From Narthecium ossifragum (taxonomy: Eukaryota > Streptophyta > Magnoliopsida > Dioscoreales > Nartheciaceae): a stretch of 64,000 nt of DNA. Under the pieces are notes generated by a model. It saw nothing but the letters and a program-made list of their open reading frames with translations, searched no databases and was not told the origin of the DNA. Positions 23,181 to 34,800 of the stretch are shown here, one piece after another. Every line of letters starts with the position of its first letter. Position 1 is the stretch's first letter. A program made the position numbers and the translations under genes. The stretch lies in assembly GCA_963920575.1 (NCBI GenBank), contig OY986971.1, forward strand, positions 3,697,340 to 3,761,339, in the 5' to 3' direction.

Positions 23181-24879
23181 CATACCAAAATGATTAAAGG
23201 CCCCGTCCTAAGCCTCATCTCAAAACCTCCATCTTGCTCCTTGGATCAAGCACTAATGCTACATACACTAGCATGTTAATCTAACTTGTGTTTCCAAAGT
23301 ATTTTATCATATTTCACCATCATCTCATCTGCTACATTGGAACAAATAGAATCTACTCCATAAATAGAATTATGCAAATGTTCCAAAATAGAACAAAAAT
23401 GAAAAAAGTATCAATTCACAGTGACATAGGAGCTGCCTGAGATTTAGTAGCATCATAAAATGGCTTCAGAAATGGCAGCGACTTCCTAGCATTTTCCCAA
23501 TCCTCGAATCCAAGACTACCAATGACCTTTCCGGTAGTAAATGCATGACGATAATCATCACCTTCATCATTCATGCGGGTAAAAACCTTCTCATACTTCT
23601 CAGCAGCTTTCAACATTAGATAAGTAGAATTCCACCGTGTTGCCACATCAAGAGACAATCTTTTGTTACACTCAATCCCCGCAGCCGAGCACATTCATTG
23701 AATTTACGTTGCCTTTTTGGAGAGGATCTCACATACTTAACTGTAGTCATAATTCTTTCAATTGATAGATCACACTTTTGTAGGGCATATTTTACCATGA
23801 TATTCAGTATGTGAGAAAAACACCGAACATGAAGATAATTACCTCCCAATAAATGCTTGGAGCCATATTTCTTAATCCAATCAACTGCACCTTCATTTGC
23901 AGATGCATTATCGACAGTGATGCACATAATCCTCTCTATTCCCCACTCCTTAGTAACCTTCTCAAGCTGTTTTCCGATACTCTCACCGCTATAACCCTCA
24001 ACCATCATGAAACTGATGATTCTTTTATGCAATTCCCAACTCTTGTCAATAAAATGTGCATTCACACCCATGTAGCTTGTATTCTTGGAGGAGGCCCACA
24101 TATCAGTGGTGAGACTAACTCGCCCAATGCTGCATCTTCAAAGCCTCTCTCAGCTTGTGCCTCTCTACAAAAAAAAGCTTAAACACCTCTCTGGCAACTG
24201 TGACCCGTGATGTATTGGTACATCATATCAAGGCTTCATAGTTTTACAAAATTTTCTGAACTTAAAGCTTTCAACAATACAGAAAGTAAGCTCCTCACAA
24301 ACAATCCACTCCACCTATGAATCCCGAATATCTTCATCTGATTGATTGAGCTCTCACCATCAAACAAGATGGTATAATTGTCCATAGCACCTTTCTTGTT
24401 CGGCCCCTCCTTACATGTTTCTATATAGCGCATTATGTTTTTGGTCCTATGTGTACTAGATCCTGCAACGTACTCCTTATGACAATACTTGTATATTGCC
24501 CTTTGTTACTCCCCTGATTGATTAGCTACAGGTGTAGTAGGTGCAGATGCAATCCCCTCACCTCCCATGTATGCTCCACTCAAATCTATATATTCTTCCA
24601 TAGAAGTTTCTACAGAGTCATATGCACTCTGCAGTTCAAAACAAGCAATTGTAAACTATTAATTGTTATGCAGTATAGCCTATGGATCAAAGTATATCCG
24701 AAATCTACAATCAATCAAACTTATTACAAGATATATACAACTCAATAACTCATAGTAAGCCTATGTTAGATAAGTTAACTAATTAATAATCCAACTTAAT
24801 CAATGGAATAGAGATGAGAAAGACAATTATTAAGATGTTAAGACACTTTATACAATGATACCTTAGAAGTTAGAATTCG

Positions 24880-25010
24880 TGATTGCCTGGTTGGATGATG
24901 GACGGTGTCGAGCGGAAAAACCGTGATGACAGAGACGGACGGGGACTGACGGCGTCGAACTGTGAGACGTCATAGAGAAACTTTAATGAAATAGAGAGGG
25001 ACCTAGGGTT
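24880..25010 (-). other. Probable leader exon of the hAT transposase gene
   Basis: The minus strand has a short open segment beginning MTSHSSTPSVPVRL near 24974, between the TIR region and the first recognisable transposase exon. A splice acceptor TGCAG lies at the start of the SAYDSVET exon (about 24630). Its role as leader or exon 1 is inferred from position only. Confidence 0.3.
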
Positions 25011-25559
25011 AGTGCCTTAGTGTTAGTGGTTACCGTTCCAAATTTTGAGTTCCAATTAACTTGGAAATTAATTAGATCTTAAATCATCTTAAATCACCGC
25101 CCCAAGGGCAAGACCAATGATCGCATGTTATGTTATGACGCTACTTTATTTACGTTTAACATGTCATGTATTGTACTCACATGAGTAACATTATTATATT
25201 ATATTATATATATATATAGTCTTTATTCTAAACAGGTAAACGAGTTACATGTTAAGCAAAGACTTAAACACCCATTACCTGACCTGGTATTATTGTAACG
25301 GGTCACGTCGGACTTGACCCGTTTACGATTGTCTTATGACCCGTCCATTAAGGTTTGGGTTAGGTTAATTTTCTGGATCGAAACGGGTTACTCGACCCTT
25401 TATACGCCCCTAATATTTATGTCTTTCAACCTTAGTTTAATAGAATATTCTATGTGAAACAAGTAATAAAATTGGGATGGGGGAGGGGAGGGGGGGGCAT
25501 AATACAATCAGTTGAAATAAAAAAACACATATATTTAGTGAAAAAGAAAAGTAATAAAT

Positions 25560-25726
25560 AGAAGAGAGAGAAAAAGCTGATATTGACCGTCGGATCTAAA
25601 CCCAACGATTGAGATCCATTCCAGGAATACTTAGACCTACTCCCGCCAACATATAAATAGAGGGAGGTATGAAACCTCACGACCCTGTTCCTGATTGCTT
25701 CCGTAGCGCGAAAGGGGTTTGGAAGG
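25560..25726 (+). promoter_or_regulatory. Promoter of RAD23-like copy B
   Basis: Homologous to the promoter of copy A. It has GAGAGAGAAAAAG, CCCGCCAACATATAAATAG (TATA at 25651-25658) and a leader with GCGCGAAAGGGGTTT just before the start codon at 25727. The TATA-to-ATG distance is about 75 bases. Confidence 0.55.
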
Positions 25727-26059
25727 ATGGAGTTCCAGGTTCAAGTGCGTACTCTTGCAAATCGCCCGTTCTACGTCCGTGCCAATCCCCAAGACACGGT
25801 ATCGCCTCCTCCCTTCTCTTGTGTTTTTCTGCAGTTGGATCCGTGCGATGGCGTTCTTAGGGCTTCTTGGGATCTGGATTGATCTCAGGATGCGTTTATT
25901 TGGGATCCCAGTGAGCTAATTTGGCGGATTAGGTTTCTTTTTTTTTTTTTTTTAAGTTTCCGATTTCTATTTGGGGACTGGATTGATCTCAGGATGCGTT
26001 CCATGGGATCTTGGTGAACTAGTTCTTTTTAGGTTTTCGATTACTATTAGGGGACTGGT

Positions 26060-26654
26060 TGATGCAGGACCAAGCCTGGACCTGACCGAGTCCGATCCGG
26101 AGCAGCTCCCAAGGCGATCCGGACGCATTTGGACCCCATCCGTCCGACTCAGATCTCCGGGCGACCCCGACCGTCGGCTGGGCATAACTTTCGCCCACGA
26201 CGTCCGATCGGGGCGTGCGACCAGTCGAAACGACCAGCTCGACGAGCCCGTCAAGAATCATCGGAGATCAAAGATCTCTCCATGACCTTGACCTCCGAAT
26301 CTCCAAATTCCTTTTTGTTTGGCTTAAAATTCAGTTTTTGTGAAAAACTTTCTTTTTTAGACAGTTTGTTCGGGTCCTTTCTATTTTTTGCAAATTTCCT
26401 ATTTCTAGTAGGTTTTCTTCTATTTGAATTCCGGGTTTAGTACTTGGATCAGGATAATGATGTTTGAGTCCATGTTTGAGTTGGTCTGGTCTTTCCTTAA
26501 ACCTATAAAAGGAGGCCTTAGGGTTTGTAAAGGGAGTTTTTGATGATTAATGAAAGTTAGGGTTTTGGTTTCTCCCCTTGAGAAATCTGGTTGTCTCTCC
26601 CATAGACAGGTCTGGTTGTCTCTCCTATAGAGAGGTCCACGTTACCCTTCGCCA
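26060..26654 (+). mobile_element. 595-base solo LTR in intron 1 of copy B
   Basis: It starts TGATGCAGGACC and ends CCCTTCGCCA, with CTGGT target duplications at 26055-26059 and 26655-26659. Intron 1 of copy A shows the empty site (one CTGGT followed by GGGTTGG, about 4240). A TATA box (CCTATAAAAGGAGG) lies near 26502. The repeated word GGTTGTCTCTCC occurs near the 3' end. Confidence 0.9.
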
Positions 26655-28374
26655 CTGGTGGGTTGGTTTCGAGAAGGTGCATTCCCCTAATCTTGAGTTT
26701 CAATCAGTTTCTTTAACATTAGAATCTTTTTTGTCATTGGATATGTGTGTGGTGTTATTCGGCCTTCTTGGGTTCTGGATCATAGGATATCTTTTGATGA
26801 GATATTGACGAACTATTGTGGTGGATTATGTTGCATTTTCTCTGTATGTTTCACTTTGTATGTTTTCAATTTGTATTGGATGGATGAAATCATCAGGACG
26901 GGGGGATTTATGTGTAGTCGTCTGGTCTTTTATGAGACTGGTTTTGAGATGCTATGTTGCCTTTAAGTTAGTCCCAATTATGTTTTCTAGTTTGCCTTCT
27001 TGACGATGGGAAATTCGGGATGATAGAAATATGTTAGTATGCCTTCTTGATTTTCCAAGACTTTGCAATAGCTAAGAGCCTAAGAGGTTATCCAATGAGC
27101 ATAGAAGAATCTTTTCCTGGTACAGCTTAGTTTATGAAAAATTGATTTTTGTCATCATTGTGCATTATGGTGTGGTTTAAGCATTGCCTGATGGGCTTGT
27201 ATAAAGTGGTAATGCTTCTGTCTGTTCCTGTTGGTGATGAGCACTGTGTGGGACATGAACACTGCTGACAACATGAACAACGCCTTACAAGTGCTTAATT
27301 GACTTCTTGAGAAGCCCAAACTGCTTCAGCTGTAACAAAATAAGTGATGGGTTTTCATTGTGTGATTCTTATTAATGTGGAGATTTTACATAAACTCTGC
27401 AAAGTTTCACAAATAAAAAGTAAACTAAAAATTTGCACTAGAAAAGACCATTGGCAATTGTTAGCCACTCCAAGCAAGCTGCGTTCCAAAATTAACTCAG
27501 AGCTTTGTTTCCTTGTAAGGTTTCTTTTCTGTTTTTCGTCTTTACTGTAGTCTACTTTGCTGCAGTTTTGTTAGATAAGTATCGCTACTACCTTCCAAGC
27601 TGTATTATTGTTTCAAATGGATTTAGAATTATTTCCTTGGTGGTCAAGCATGCAGTTTTGTGCTTCATTTAGTGCCTTTTAGCTGTTTCATAAATTCCTT
27701 GATTTTCTGAGTAAAGGGGAAGTTGTTCTATCAAATTGTTGCTTCCCTCATTTATCACGTGACATGCGTTTTCAAATGGCCCATTCTGCTTGAACAACTC
27801 TTGGTAGTTGTTAAAAGAGATAACATTTTCTTCTTTGCATTTTGGAAAAGGTGTCACGTGCCATGTTTGCTCTCTTAAATAGTAGTTTTGCTATCTTCTC
27901 AGTTTCCCTATTATATTCTTTTAAAACAATTCCCTAGTTTTTCATGCAGATTATGACAATATCACCTTGTTCTTGCTGTTTTACTTGCAGGTTAAGAATC
28001 TGAAGATAAACATAGAGATTTTGAAGGGGAGAGAAATTTACCCTGCTGAACACACATTGCTGGTTTATAAAGGAAAATTTCTTAAAGATGATACAACATT
28101 GGAAGATGGTGAAATTTCCAAAAGTAGTTTCATTGTTATAATGTCAACTAAGGTATGCCACTTTTATGTTAAAAATGCATGTGATGACTTATATTTTTCC
28201 CCCCTTATCTTGACAAGTTAATAAAAAATGAGAGCTCTTGATGCTGAAACATACAATTCAACTTATTCAAAGGAGATCGTAGCTGCTGTTAGCATTACAT
28301 CTACATTGCTGGTACATTGCCAAATGACATTTCCTGACACCTTGTGACTTTTCACACAGTTTATACTCCTAGTC

Positions 28375-28683
28375 TCATTCAATCTCCTCCTCATATTGCA
28401 TAGCTGCTTTTTGATACAACTTGACTGTGTTGAAAGCATGGGGCATACGTGGTGGTTTGTTGACAGTTGATTCATGAGATACCTGCTGCATCGATGGGCG
28501 GGCTTGAGGGTCCATGTGCAAACATTTAAAGGCTAGTTTAGTTACTAATACGATTAAATTTGCAATATGAGGTGTAGGATCTGAGAGATGCTCGTCGATT
28601 ACATCCTTTAATGCCATATTTGCATCAACTGGTGAGGGTACTGAAGAAGATGAATATAGCGAGGAGATTAGATCCCTCGGATG
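28375..28683 (-). pseudogene. LRR receptor-like kinase fragment, antisense in intron 2 of copy B
   Basis: The minus-strand reading from 28683 runs PRDLISSLYSSSS, then NMALKDVIDEHLSDP, KLAFKCLHMDPQARPSMQQVS. This is the end of the kinase domain (subdomains X-XI) of plant LRR receptor-like kinases, where CL--DP--RP-M--V is diagnostic. Only about 100 residues are present; no ATP-binding or catalytic loop is visible nearby. The block has no counterpart in introns of A or C, so it was inserted here. It is a gene fragment, not a working kinase. Confidence 0.75.
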
Positions 28684-28689
28684 TAGCGG

Positions 28690-28900
28690 AAGTTCCTATG
28701 GATTATATACTAGTTGGGTTGTTGGGACGTGTCTTATGCCTCCCTCTCCCTACAATCTGGCCTAATTGCATAGAATCACCTCAACATGTTACATTTTTAT
28801 GAAACTGTCCAACGCTTATCTATTCGTGCATATAGCTCCTATGGATTATATACTAGTTGGGTTGTTGGGATATGTCTTATGCCTCACCTCCCTACAATCT
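28690..28900 (+). repeat. Local duplication in intron 2 of copy B
   Basis: The stretch containing CTCCTATGGATTATATACTA and GGGTTGTTGGGA occurs at about 28693 and again at about 28836. Copies A and C have it once (5360-5450, 33105-33180). Confidence 0.6.
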
Positions 28901-29820
28901 GGCCTAAATGCACAATAGCAGAATATAATTGGTAATCGTGAATGCACAATAGCAGAACTGTGATATGTAGTTAAAAAGGCGTTTCATGCCATTATCCCAC
29001 TGCAAAGGAGAAGGGTAAACCTGCACTTTAAATCATTGTTACGAAGCCTAGCACTTCATATTTCTGAAACGTCACCTAGATTCATTTGTTCGTCTGCAGT
29101 TCATATAAATGATGTAAGGCCTTTCTGGAAAAAATGCAAGGTATTTCTTGCAGGTCTTGTACAAAGATTCAGTTGGTATTTTACCAATGGTTTGACCAAT
29201 AAACATGAAGTTTCTGGCTGGTCAGAACGAGCCACCTTCCTGTTGAAATCTAGACCTCTCTAGTTTGAGATATTTGGTCATGGACTTGGATCAGCGAGTT
29301 TAGAATGGAGGTTGATCATGTTCTGAGTTTCAGCATCTGGTCTGATTATTTCCTGACCCCCTGCTGCCATGATTTCATACTTGTATAGTGGAACCAATTT
29401 AAATCAGATGTTTTATATGTACTCGTCTCATAGAATTTGTGAAGCATTTAGAGCCTCTTTCTCCTGATACCTCTTAGAAATTGCTGCTTGACTGCTCATA
29501 GATTTTTTATTTTACTTTTATCTGGCTGGCATTTATTTTGTATATCAGTATTTGCTGTGGCTTGGCATTTTTCAGTATAACTTAATGCCAGTATAATCTG
29601 TAGTAATTTCTGACTTAGCTCTTGAGCACTTATAATGACTTGTTACTGCGTCAGGGTAATCCTGAGAAAGCTGCAAATGCTCCAGCACAGGCTCCACAAG
29701 CAACACAGGTTGCCGTTTCCTCAAGTGGACCTAATGCCAATCCAATGGACTTCTTCCATCAGGTATACATCAATATATGTATTCGAATTTGCTACTTCTC
29801 TATTTTGGATTGCCCCTCAT

Positions 29821-30180
29821 TGTTTCAACTCTACTTCAAGCAACACCAGGCTCTTCCTAATACGGCTTCAAATGCTGGTACTGGGACACAATGTAATCCA
29901 TTCCATAACCATCCACAGGTATCTTGGAATGTTTTGTCTTCAGTAACCATCCACAACATATGCATCTGATTTTGCTACTTCTCTATTTCTATAGCTTCGT
30001 TGTTTCAACTCTACCTCAACCAACACCAGGTTCTTCCCAATACAGCTTCCAATGTTGGTGCTGGAGCACAACTTAATCGTTTCCATGACCATCCACAGGT
30101 AACTTGGAGTGTTTGTCTTTAGCTGTGCAATTATTGTAGTAATATGATGGATACTCATCCATCCGTGTTTTCTTTGCTTT
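29821..30180 (+). repeat. 180-base tandem duplication including a coding exon
   Basis: Two units of period 180 (starting 29821 and 30001, both TGTTTCAACTCTAC) each carry an intron end, a 69-base phase-0 exon and a donor. The exons encode LPNTASNAGTG and LPNTASNVGAG versions of the start of the XPC-binding domain. Both have CACCAG acceptors and GTA donors, so both could be included, or one chosen. Confidence 0.85.
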
Positions 30181-30966
30181 ATCCAACACTTCAGTTTTTG
30201 GTTTGAGCAAAACCTGACGTATAGAGGTTTCTACCTATGAATTATTTATATACATGGATTTGTTTTGTTGTGAACTTATAATACTATGTAGGCACAGCTA
30301 AGGCTTCAGCGTTTATTACAAGAAAGTCAGTTCGGGGGGCTTATCCAGCAGAACCCAGGAGAGTTCATACGTTTTATGAGTGAAGGAGAAGAGAGGTAGG
30401 GAACTTTAAAGTGTTGCTACTAGTAGTTATCAATGGAAGAATGGTCACTAATGGTGCCAACTTTTTCTACTTGAATCGAAGCAGCAATATACAAAGTCAG
30501 TCAGCAGCTGCACTGCAACAGGAAGTTACTCCAGAAGATAGAGCAGCCATTGATCAGGTAGGCAGTTGTTCTGCTTTTGCTGCTCCCTTGTGGAGTCATT
30601 CCTGTTGAGGATTTTGAGTTAAAATAAGTGATGTTACGTGTATCCATTCACTGACAGACAAAGTGCTTTGATTAGTTTTTCAAGTTAGATTACTGCCTTT
30701 TGTCGAAATTTTAATAAAGAAGTTTAAGGTAAAGTTGGAAAGAAGTTATGAAGAAAAATGCAGTGCATGTGCAATGACACGATTGAAAAACAAAGGGAGA
30801 CTACACATTAAATGCGGAACTTTGGACATAAGATATGGTGACAAACTATTTTTCTGAGTATGTTTTGTAAACAGAATCATATGAATGAACCTTTAGATTT
30901 TCTTCATACCCATTTTGTAACCATATCTCAAGGCAAAATTCATGCTTAAAAACTTGTTCAGTCATT

Positions 30967-31166
30967 NNNNNNNNNNNNNNNNNNNNNNNNNNNNNNNNNN
31001 NNNNNNNNNNNNNNNNNNNNNNNNNNNNNNNNNNNNNNNNNNNNNNNNNNNNNNNNNNNNNNNNNNNNNNNNNNNNNNNNNNNNNNNNNNNNNNNNNNNN
31101 NNNNNNNNNNNNNNNNNNNNNNNNNNNNNNNNNNNNNNNNNNNNNNNNNNNNNNNNNNNNNNNNNN
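30967..31166. other. Assembly gap (200 N)
   Basis: A run of exactly 200 N, probably of nominal length. By comparison with copy C, the UBA2 exon of copy B would fall here or has been lost. Confidence 0.95.
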
Positions 31167-31230
31167 AACTCATAGAAACTCACATAATCACGCATGAGAA
31201 ACACAAAAACTCACATGCCGTACTGGTTGG

Positions 31231-31555
31231 TTAATCATTGCTTACCACGTGTGGGGTAATTAATATCCCCCTGACATTCATAGGACACTGGTCTTCTCAT
31301 GCTTCCCGTCACATTAAATGTCATGCCACGACATTTGTATTGTCATTATAACGGTAAACGCGCGTAGAACACACCTAGAAACTCACATAACGACGCGTAG
31401 AAACTCACATAACGACGCATAGAAACTCACTTAACCACGAATGAGAAATATATTGCTTGTCACATATGGGGTAATTAATCTTCCCTTTACATTCGCAGGA
31501 TACTGGTCTTCTATTATTGTCCTCATCGCATTAAATACCATACCACGTATGCTGT
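31231..31555 (+). repeat. Diverged tandem duplication between copies B and C
   Basis: Two related blocks (about 31231-31330 and 31450-31555) share GGGGTAATTAAT, ACTGGTCTTCT, GCATTAAAT or ACATTAAAT, and CATACCACG or CATGCCACG. Between them the word AGAAACTCACATAACGACGC is repeated in tandem (31375-31435). Confidence 0.6.
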
Positions 31556-31559
31556 TATA

Positions 31560-31804
31560 ATATAAGTTAAGAGTATAGCGGTTATTTCAGTGGCCCGAGG
31601 GGTTATCAAAGCTTTAAAAAACAGACGACGGGAATGGAAACGCAAAACCCATGTTTGGGGTATTATTCGGCAAAAAACATTCCCAGTACCACTGACAATA
31701 GCTAAAAGATCCTGGACCGCCTCCCGCCTTCGTAATAATTACGAGATATATGAAAACCCATGACACTCTTCTCGTCCTCCATTGTTCTCCGGGGGTTTCC
31801 AAGG
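31560..31804 (+). promoter_or_regulatory. Upstream region of RAD23-like copy C
   Basis: The 240 bases before the start codon at 31805 resemble the B promoter less than A and B resemble each other. CCGCCTCCCGCC precedes ATTACGAGATATATGAAAACC, which aligns with the TATA region of A and B, but the TATAAAT word itself is absent. Expression from here may be altered; this is inferred from sequence only. Confidence 0.35.
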
Positions 31805-34800
31805 ATGGCGATCAAGGTTCGCGTGTATACTCTTCGGAATTGCGTGTTCTACGTCATGGCCAATCCCCAAGACACGGTATCTCCTCCCTTCTCTTTGTAT
31901 TCTTGCCGCTGGACCCGTGAAATGGTGCTATTTGGTCTTCTTGGGGATCCGGATTGATCCCAGGACGCGCTTCCATGATTGCCCTAATTTTGGTTTCAAT
32001 CGGGTTCTTGAACTTTATATTGGATCTGTGCGGTGGTGTTATTTTGGCTTCTTGGGCTCTGGATCGTAGGGATGTGTTTCCATGAGATCTTGAAGAACTA
32101 ATGCGGTGGATTATGTTGCATTTTCTTTTGTATGCTTTCACTTTGTAATGGAGGGCTGAAAGTATCGTGTCCGGGGGATTCGTCCTTAGTCTGGTCTCAC
32201 AAGACCGGTTCTGAGATGCTACGTTGCCCTTAATTTAGTTTCGATCAGGTTTTCTAGTTTGCCTTCTTGATGTTGGGAAACTCAGGATGATAGGAAATTT
32301 GGTAGAATGCATTCTTGATTTTTTCAATACTTTTCAATAGCTGAGAGCTTATCCAATGAGCATGGAAGAATCCTTTCCTGGTACACCTTAGTTTATGTGG
32401 AATTGATTGTAGTGAGCATTGTGCATTCTGATGTGATTTAAGCATTGCCTGATGGGCTTCTATAACTAGGCTGTTCTTGCAATGGTAATGCTTCTGTCTG
32501 ATCCTGTTGGTGACGACCACTGTGTGGGCAAGCTACTGACAACATGAACAAGGCCTTACTTAGTGCTTGATTGTCTTATCATTGAGAAGCGCAAACTGCT
32601 TAAGCTGCAATCAAATAATTGATGGGTTTTCACCGTATGATTTTTATTAATGTGGAGAGATTCCATTAAAATATAATATTTTCTTCTTTGTATTTGGAAA
32701 AGGGGTCATGTGCCATGCTTGCTTTCTTAAATAGTAGTTTTACTATCTTCTCATTGTCTTAGCTACTCTCTTTTTAATAATTGTGTTTCCTAGTTCTTCA
32801 TAAAGATTATGATAATATCACCTTGCTCTTGCTGTTTTACATGTAGGTTATGGATCTCAAGAGAAAAATAGAGGGTTTGAAGGGGGAAGGAGTTTACCCT
32901 GCTGAACACTCGTTGATGGTTCATAAAGGAAAGTTCCTTGAAAATGATACAACATTGGAAGAAAATGAAATTTCTGAAATTGGTTTTATTGTTATAATGA
33001 CGACCAAGGTATGCCGCTTTTATGTTAGAAATGCATGTGATGGCTTTCCTTTCTTTCCCCTTAGATCTTGTTTGTTGGACATGGAACTTTGTTAACTAGT
33101 GGAAGATCCTATGCTAGTTGGGTTGTTGGCATATGTCTTATGCCTCCCCTCCCTATGATCTGGTCTAACTGCATAGAATCACCTCAAAATGTTACATTTT
33201 CATGAAATTGTCTAAAGCTTATCAACTTGTGCATATAACTTGTTCGCCAGTTATTTGGAGCTAGTTGGAAAGTTCGATCAGTTTTCACTTAGCTATATTT
33301 ATATTAGTAGGTAAATGCATTTTACCTTATTTTTATAGAAGTCAATTTTTATTATCGAACTAACATATGGACATGTGTCTTTTTTGGCGGTGTTCAATAA
33401 CCACTAACCTACAAGGAAGAAGCCAAGTAATGTAATGTATATCACCAAACAGTATATAGGAATTGGTATAGAAACATATGCCACAATTCTTATCATGATT
33501 ATCTAGGTTAATAATTAAACTATAAACAGGAAATAAGAGACTCCATTAAAGTTTGCCACGTGAGTAATGTGTGGTAGAGTAGCATGTACCATGTTATCCC
33601 TGTTTCTTGAATTGTGGGTAAGCAACACACTATTTGCTATTTATTATGTACAGTTCATTTTGTTAGGATCTAGAAGAGAGGAGGAGGAAGAAGCAAGCAA
33701 GAAAGCACAGACACAAGATTTACGTGGTTCACCCCAGAATAGGGCTACGTCCACGGAGTCGCTGGAGGTTTTCACTATCACAGAGGCAAAGAGCCGATTA
33801 CAAGTTACAAATGACGGCCACCCATTCAAACCCTCATATCCTAGGGTTTCGGCACATAGGGAATAGAAAATTATATAAACTACCCCTATAACCGGATCTT
33901 CAAATCCGTTTTTGTTCCGGAGGCGCTGCCCCCGGAAACCCCCGCCAGGGCGCTGCCCCGGACCCCGTCAGCTCTGCGTAGTGCGTCATGGTCGGGTCCG
34001 GAATGATCAGGCTCCACAAACTCAACACATTTTGCATCTGAAAGCAAATAAGGACTTTCGATGCTGCTGTAACTTTAGAAGATCTAAGAAGCCATTATTT
34101 ATTGATTCATATTCAGGTTTCCTATTTTCATTATTTGTTCTTCCAAGGATTTCAATATCAAAATTTGTGGACAGCATGGAGATGATCTATCGTAGGCATC
34201 TTCATTTAATTGATTGTCTTAAGGGGACAATTGGTTCTTGATTTAAATTTTTGATACTGTCCAATTATTAAAAGCTGCTTGCAAAAAATAAAATCAAAGT
34301 CAAACCAATTCCCCTTAGTAGGTCTGCTTGTGTTTCTGGATTCAATATAGCTTAAAGCTTGATTCATGCTTAAAGGTTTCTAATACATCATACCAATATG
34401 TCAACTTTAGATACTGGGAAAGAATCCTAAAATTTGAACTGACAAATTGATATTTTATGATATATAATGGTGACTAGATTAAATTTCACTGACTTGAGAT
34501 AAATTGATTTTCATCTTCCGGAAGTTGTTGAGATCAAAACTCACTGGAAGGGCTTTGGTCTAATCTCATGTTGTATGGAGAGTTTGCTTGAAATAGAACT
34601 CCTCTGTGATTAATACAACCTTTTTACTTCCTTTTTTTGGAATATAATTGGTAACCATGAACACATATTACCAGAGCTATGAATGTGGAGTTTTAAAAGC
34701 GTATTCTGTCATTATCCCACTCTAAAGGAGAGAGATAGACCTGCACTTTAAATCCTCGTTGCAAAACCCAACACTTGTATTTCTGAAACATCACCTAGAT

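Larger units (their letters stand above)
19248..24601 (-). pseudogene. hAT transposase (BED zinc finger, hATC dimerisation domain), broken
   Basis: On the minus strand, from 24601 down, there is an N-terminal region and a BED-type zinc finger remnant (KEYVAGSSTHRTKNIM, then IETC). The core follows (VTVAREVFKLFF, LTTDMWASSKNTSYMGVNAHF, CITVDNASANEGA, LDVATRWNSTYLML). The hATC dimerisation region lies at 19250-19620 (ELDKYLAE, FDLLGWWN, FPILSMMARDLFSIPASTV, FSTGGRVI). Breaks are a stop before the finger, a Tyr in place of the first finger Cys, frameshifts near 24150 and 23690, a stop in the SSESAF-type motif near 19410, and the 3.4 kb LTR insertion at 19771-23180. It is clearly nonfunctional. 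Confidence 0.85.
16659..25412 (-). mobile_element. hAT transposon with 8-base target duplication
   Basis: The ends are TAGTGGTGTA on the left and TACGCCCCTA on the right, imperfect inverted repeats of the Ac-like TAGGGGTGTA type. They are flanked by identical 8-base duplications ATATTTAT (16651-16658 and 25413-25420), diagnostic of hAT elements. The interior carries a minus-strand transposase remnant, a subterminal repeat array (17090-18310) and a nested pair of solo LTRs (19771-23180). Without that insert the element is about 5.3 kb. It lies between gene A and the promoter of gene B. Confidence 0.85.
25727..30557 (+). pseudogene. RAD23-like copy B, 3' end hidden by gap, one exon broken
   Basis: Open exons with good splice sites: 25727-25798 and 27991-28152 (UBL, YPAEHTLLVYKGK), 29655-29762 (linker, starts GNPEKAANAPAQ), 29850-29918 and its duplicate 30030-30098, 30298-30395 (LIQQNPGEF) and 30485-30557 (EVTPEDRAAIDQ, the start of UBA2). 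The 48-base exon expected near 30180-30226 is damaged: its acceptor GCAG reads GCTT, it is one base short, and an Arg codon has become TGA. Skipping it keeps the frame, because it is a phase-0 exon. Exons 3-5 of copy A and UBA1 are absent. The UBA2 exon should lie in or after the N run at 30967. Without that exon, function cannot be judged. Confidence 0.65.
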
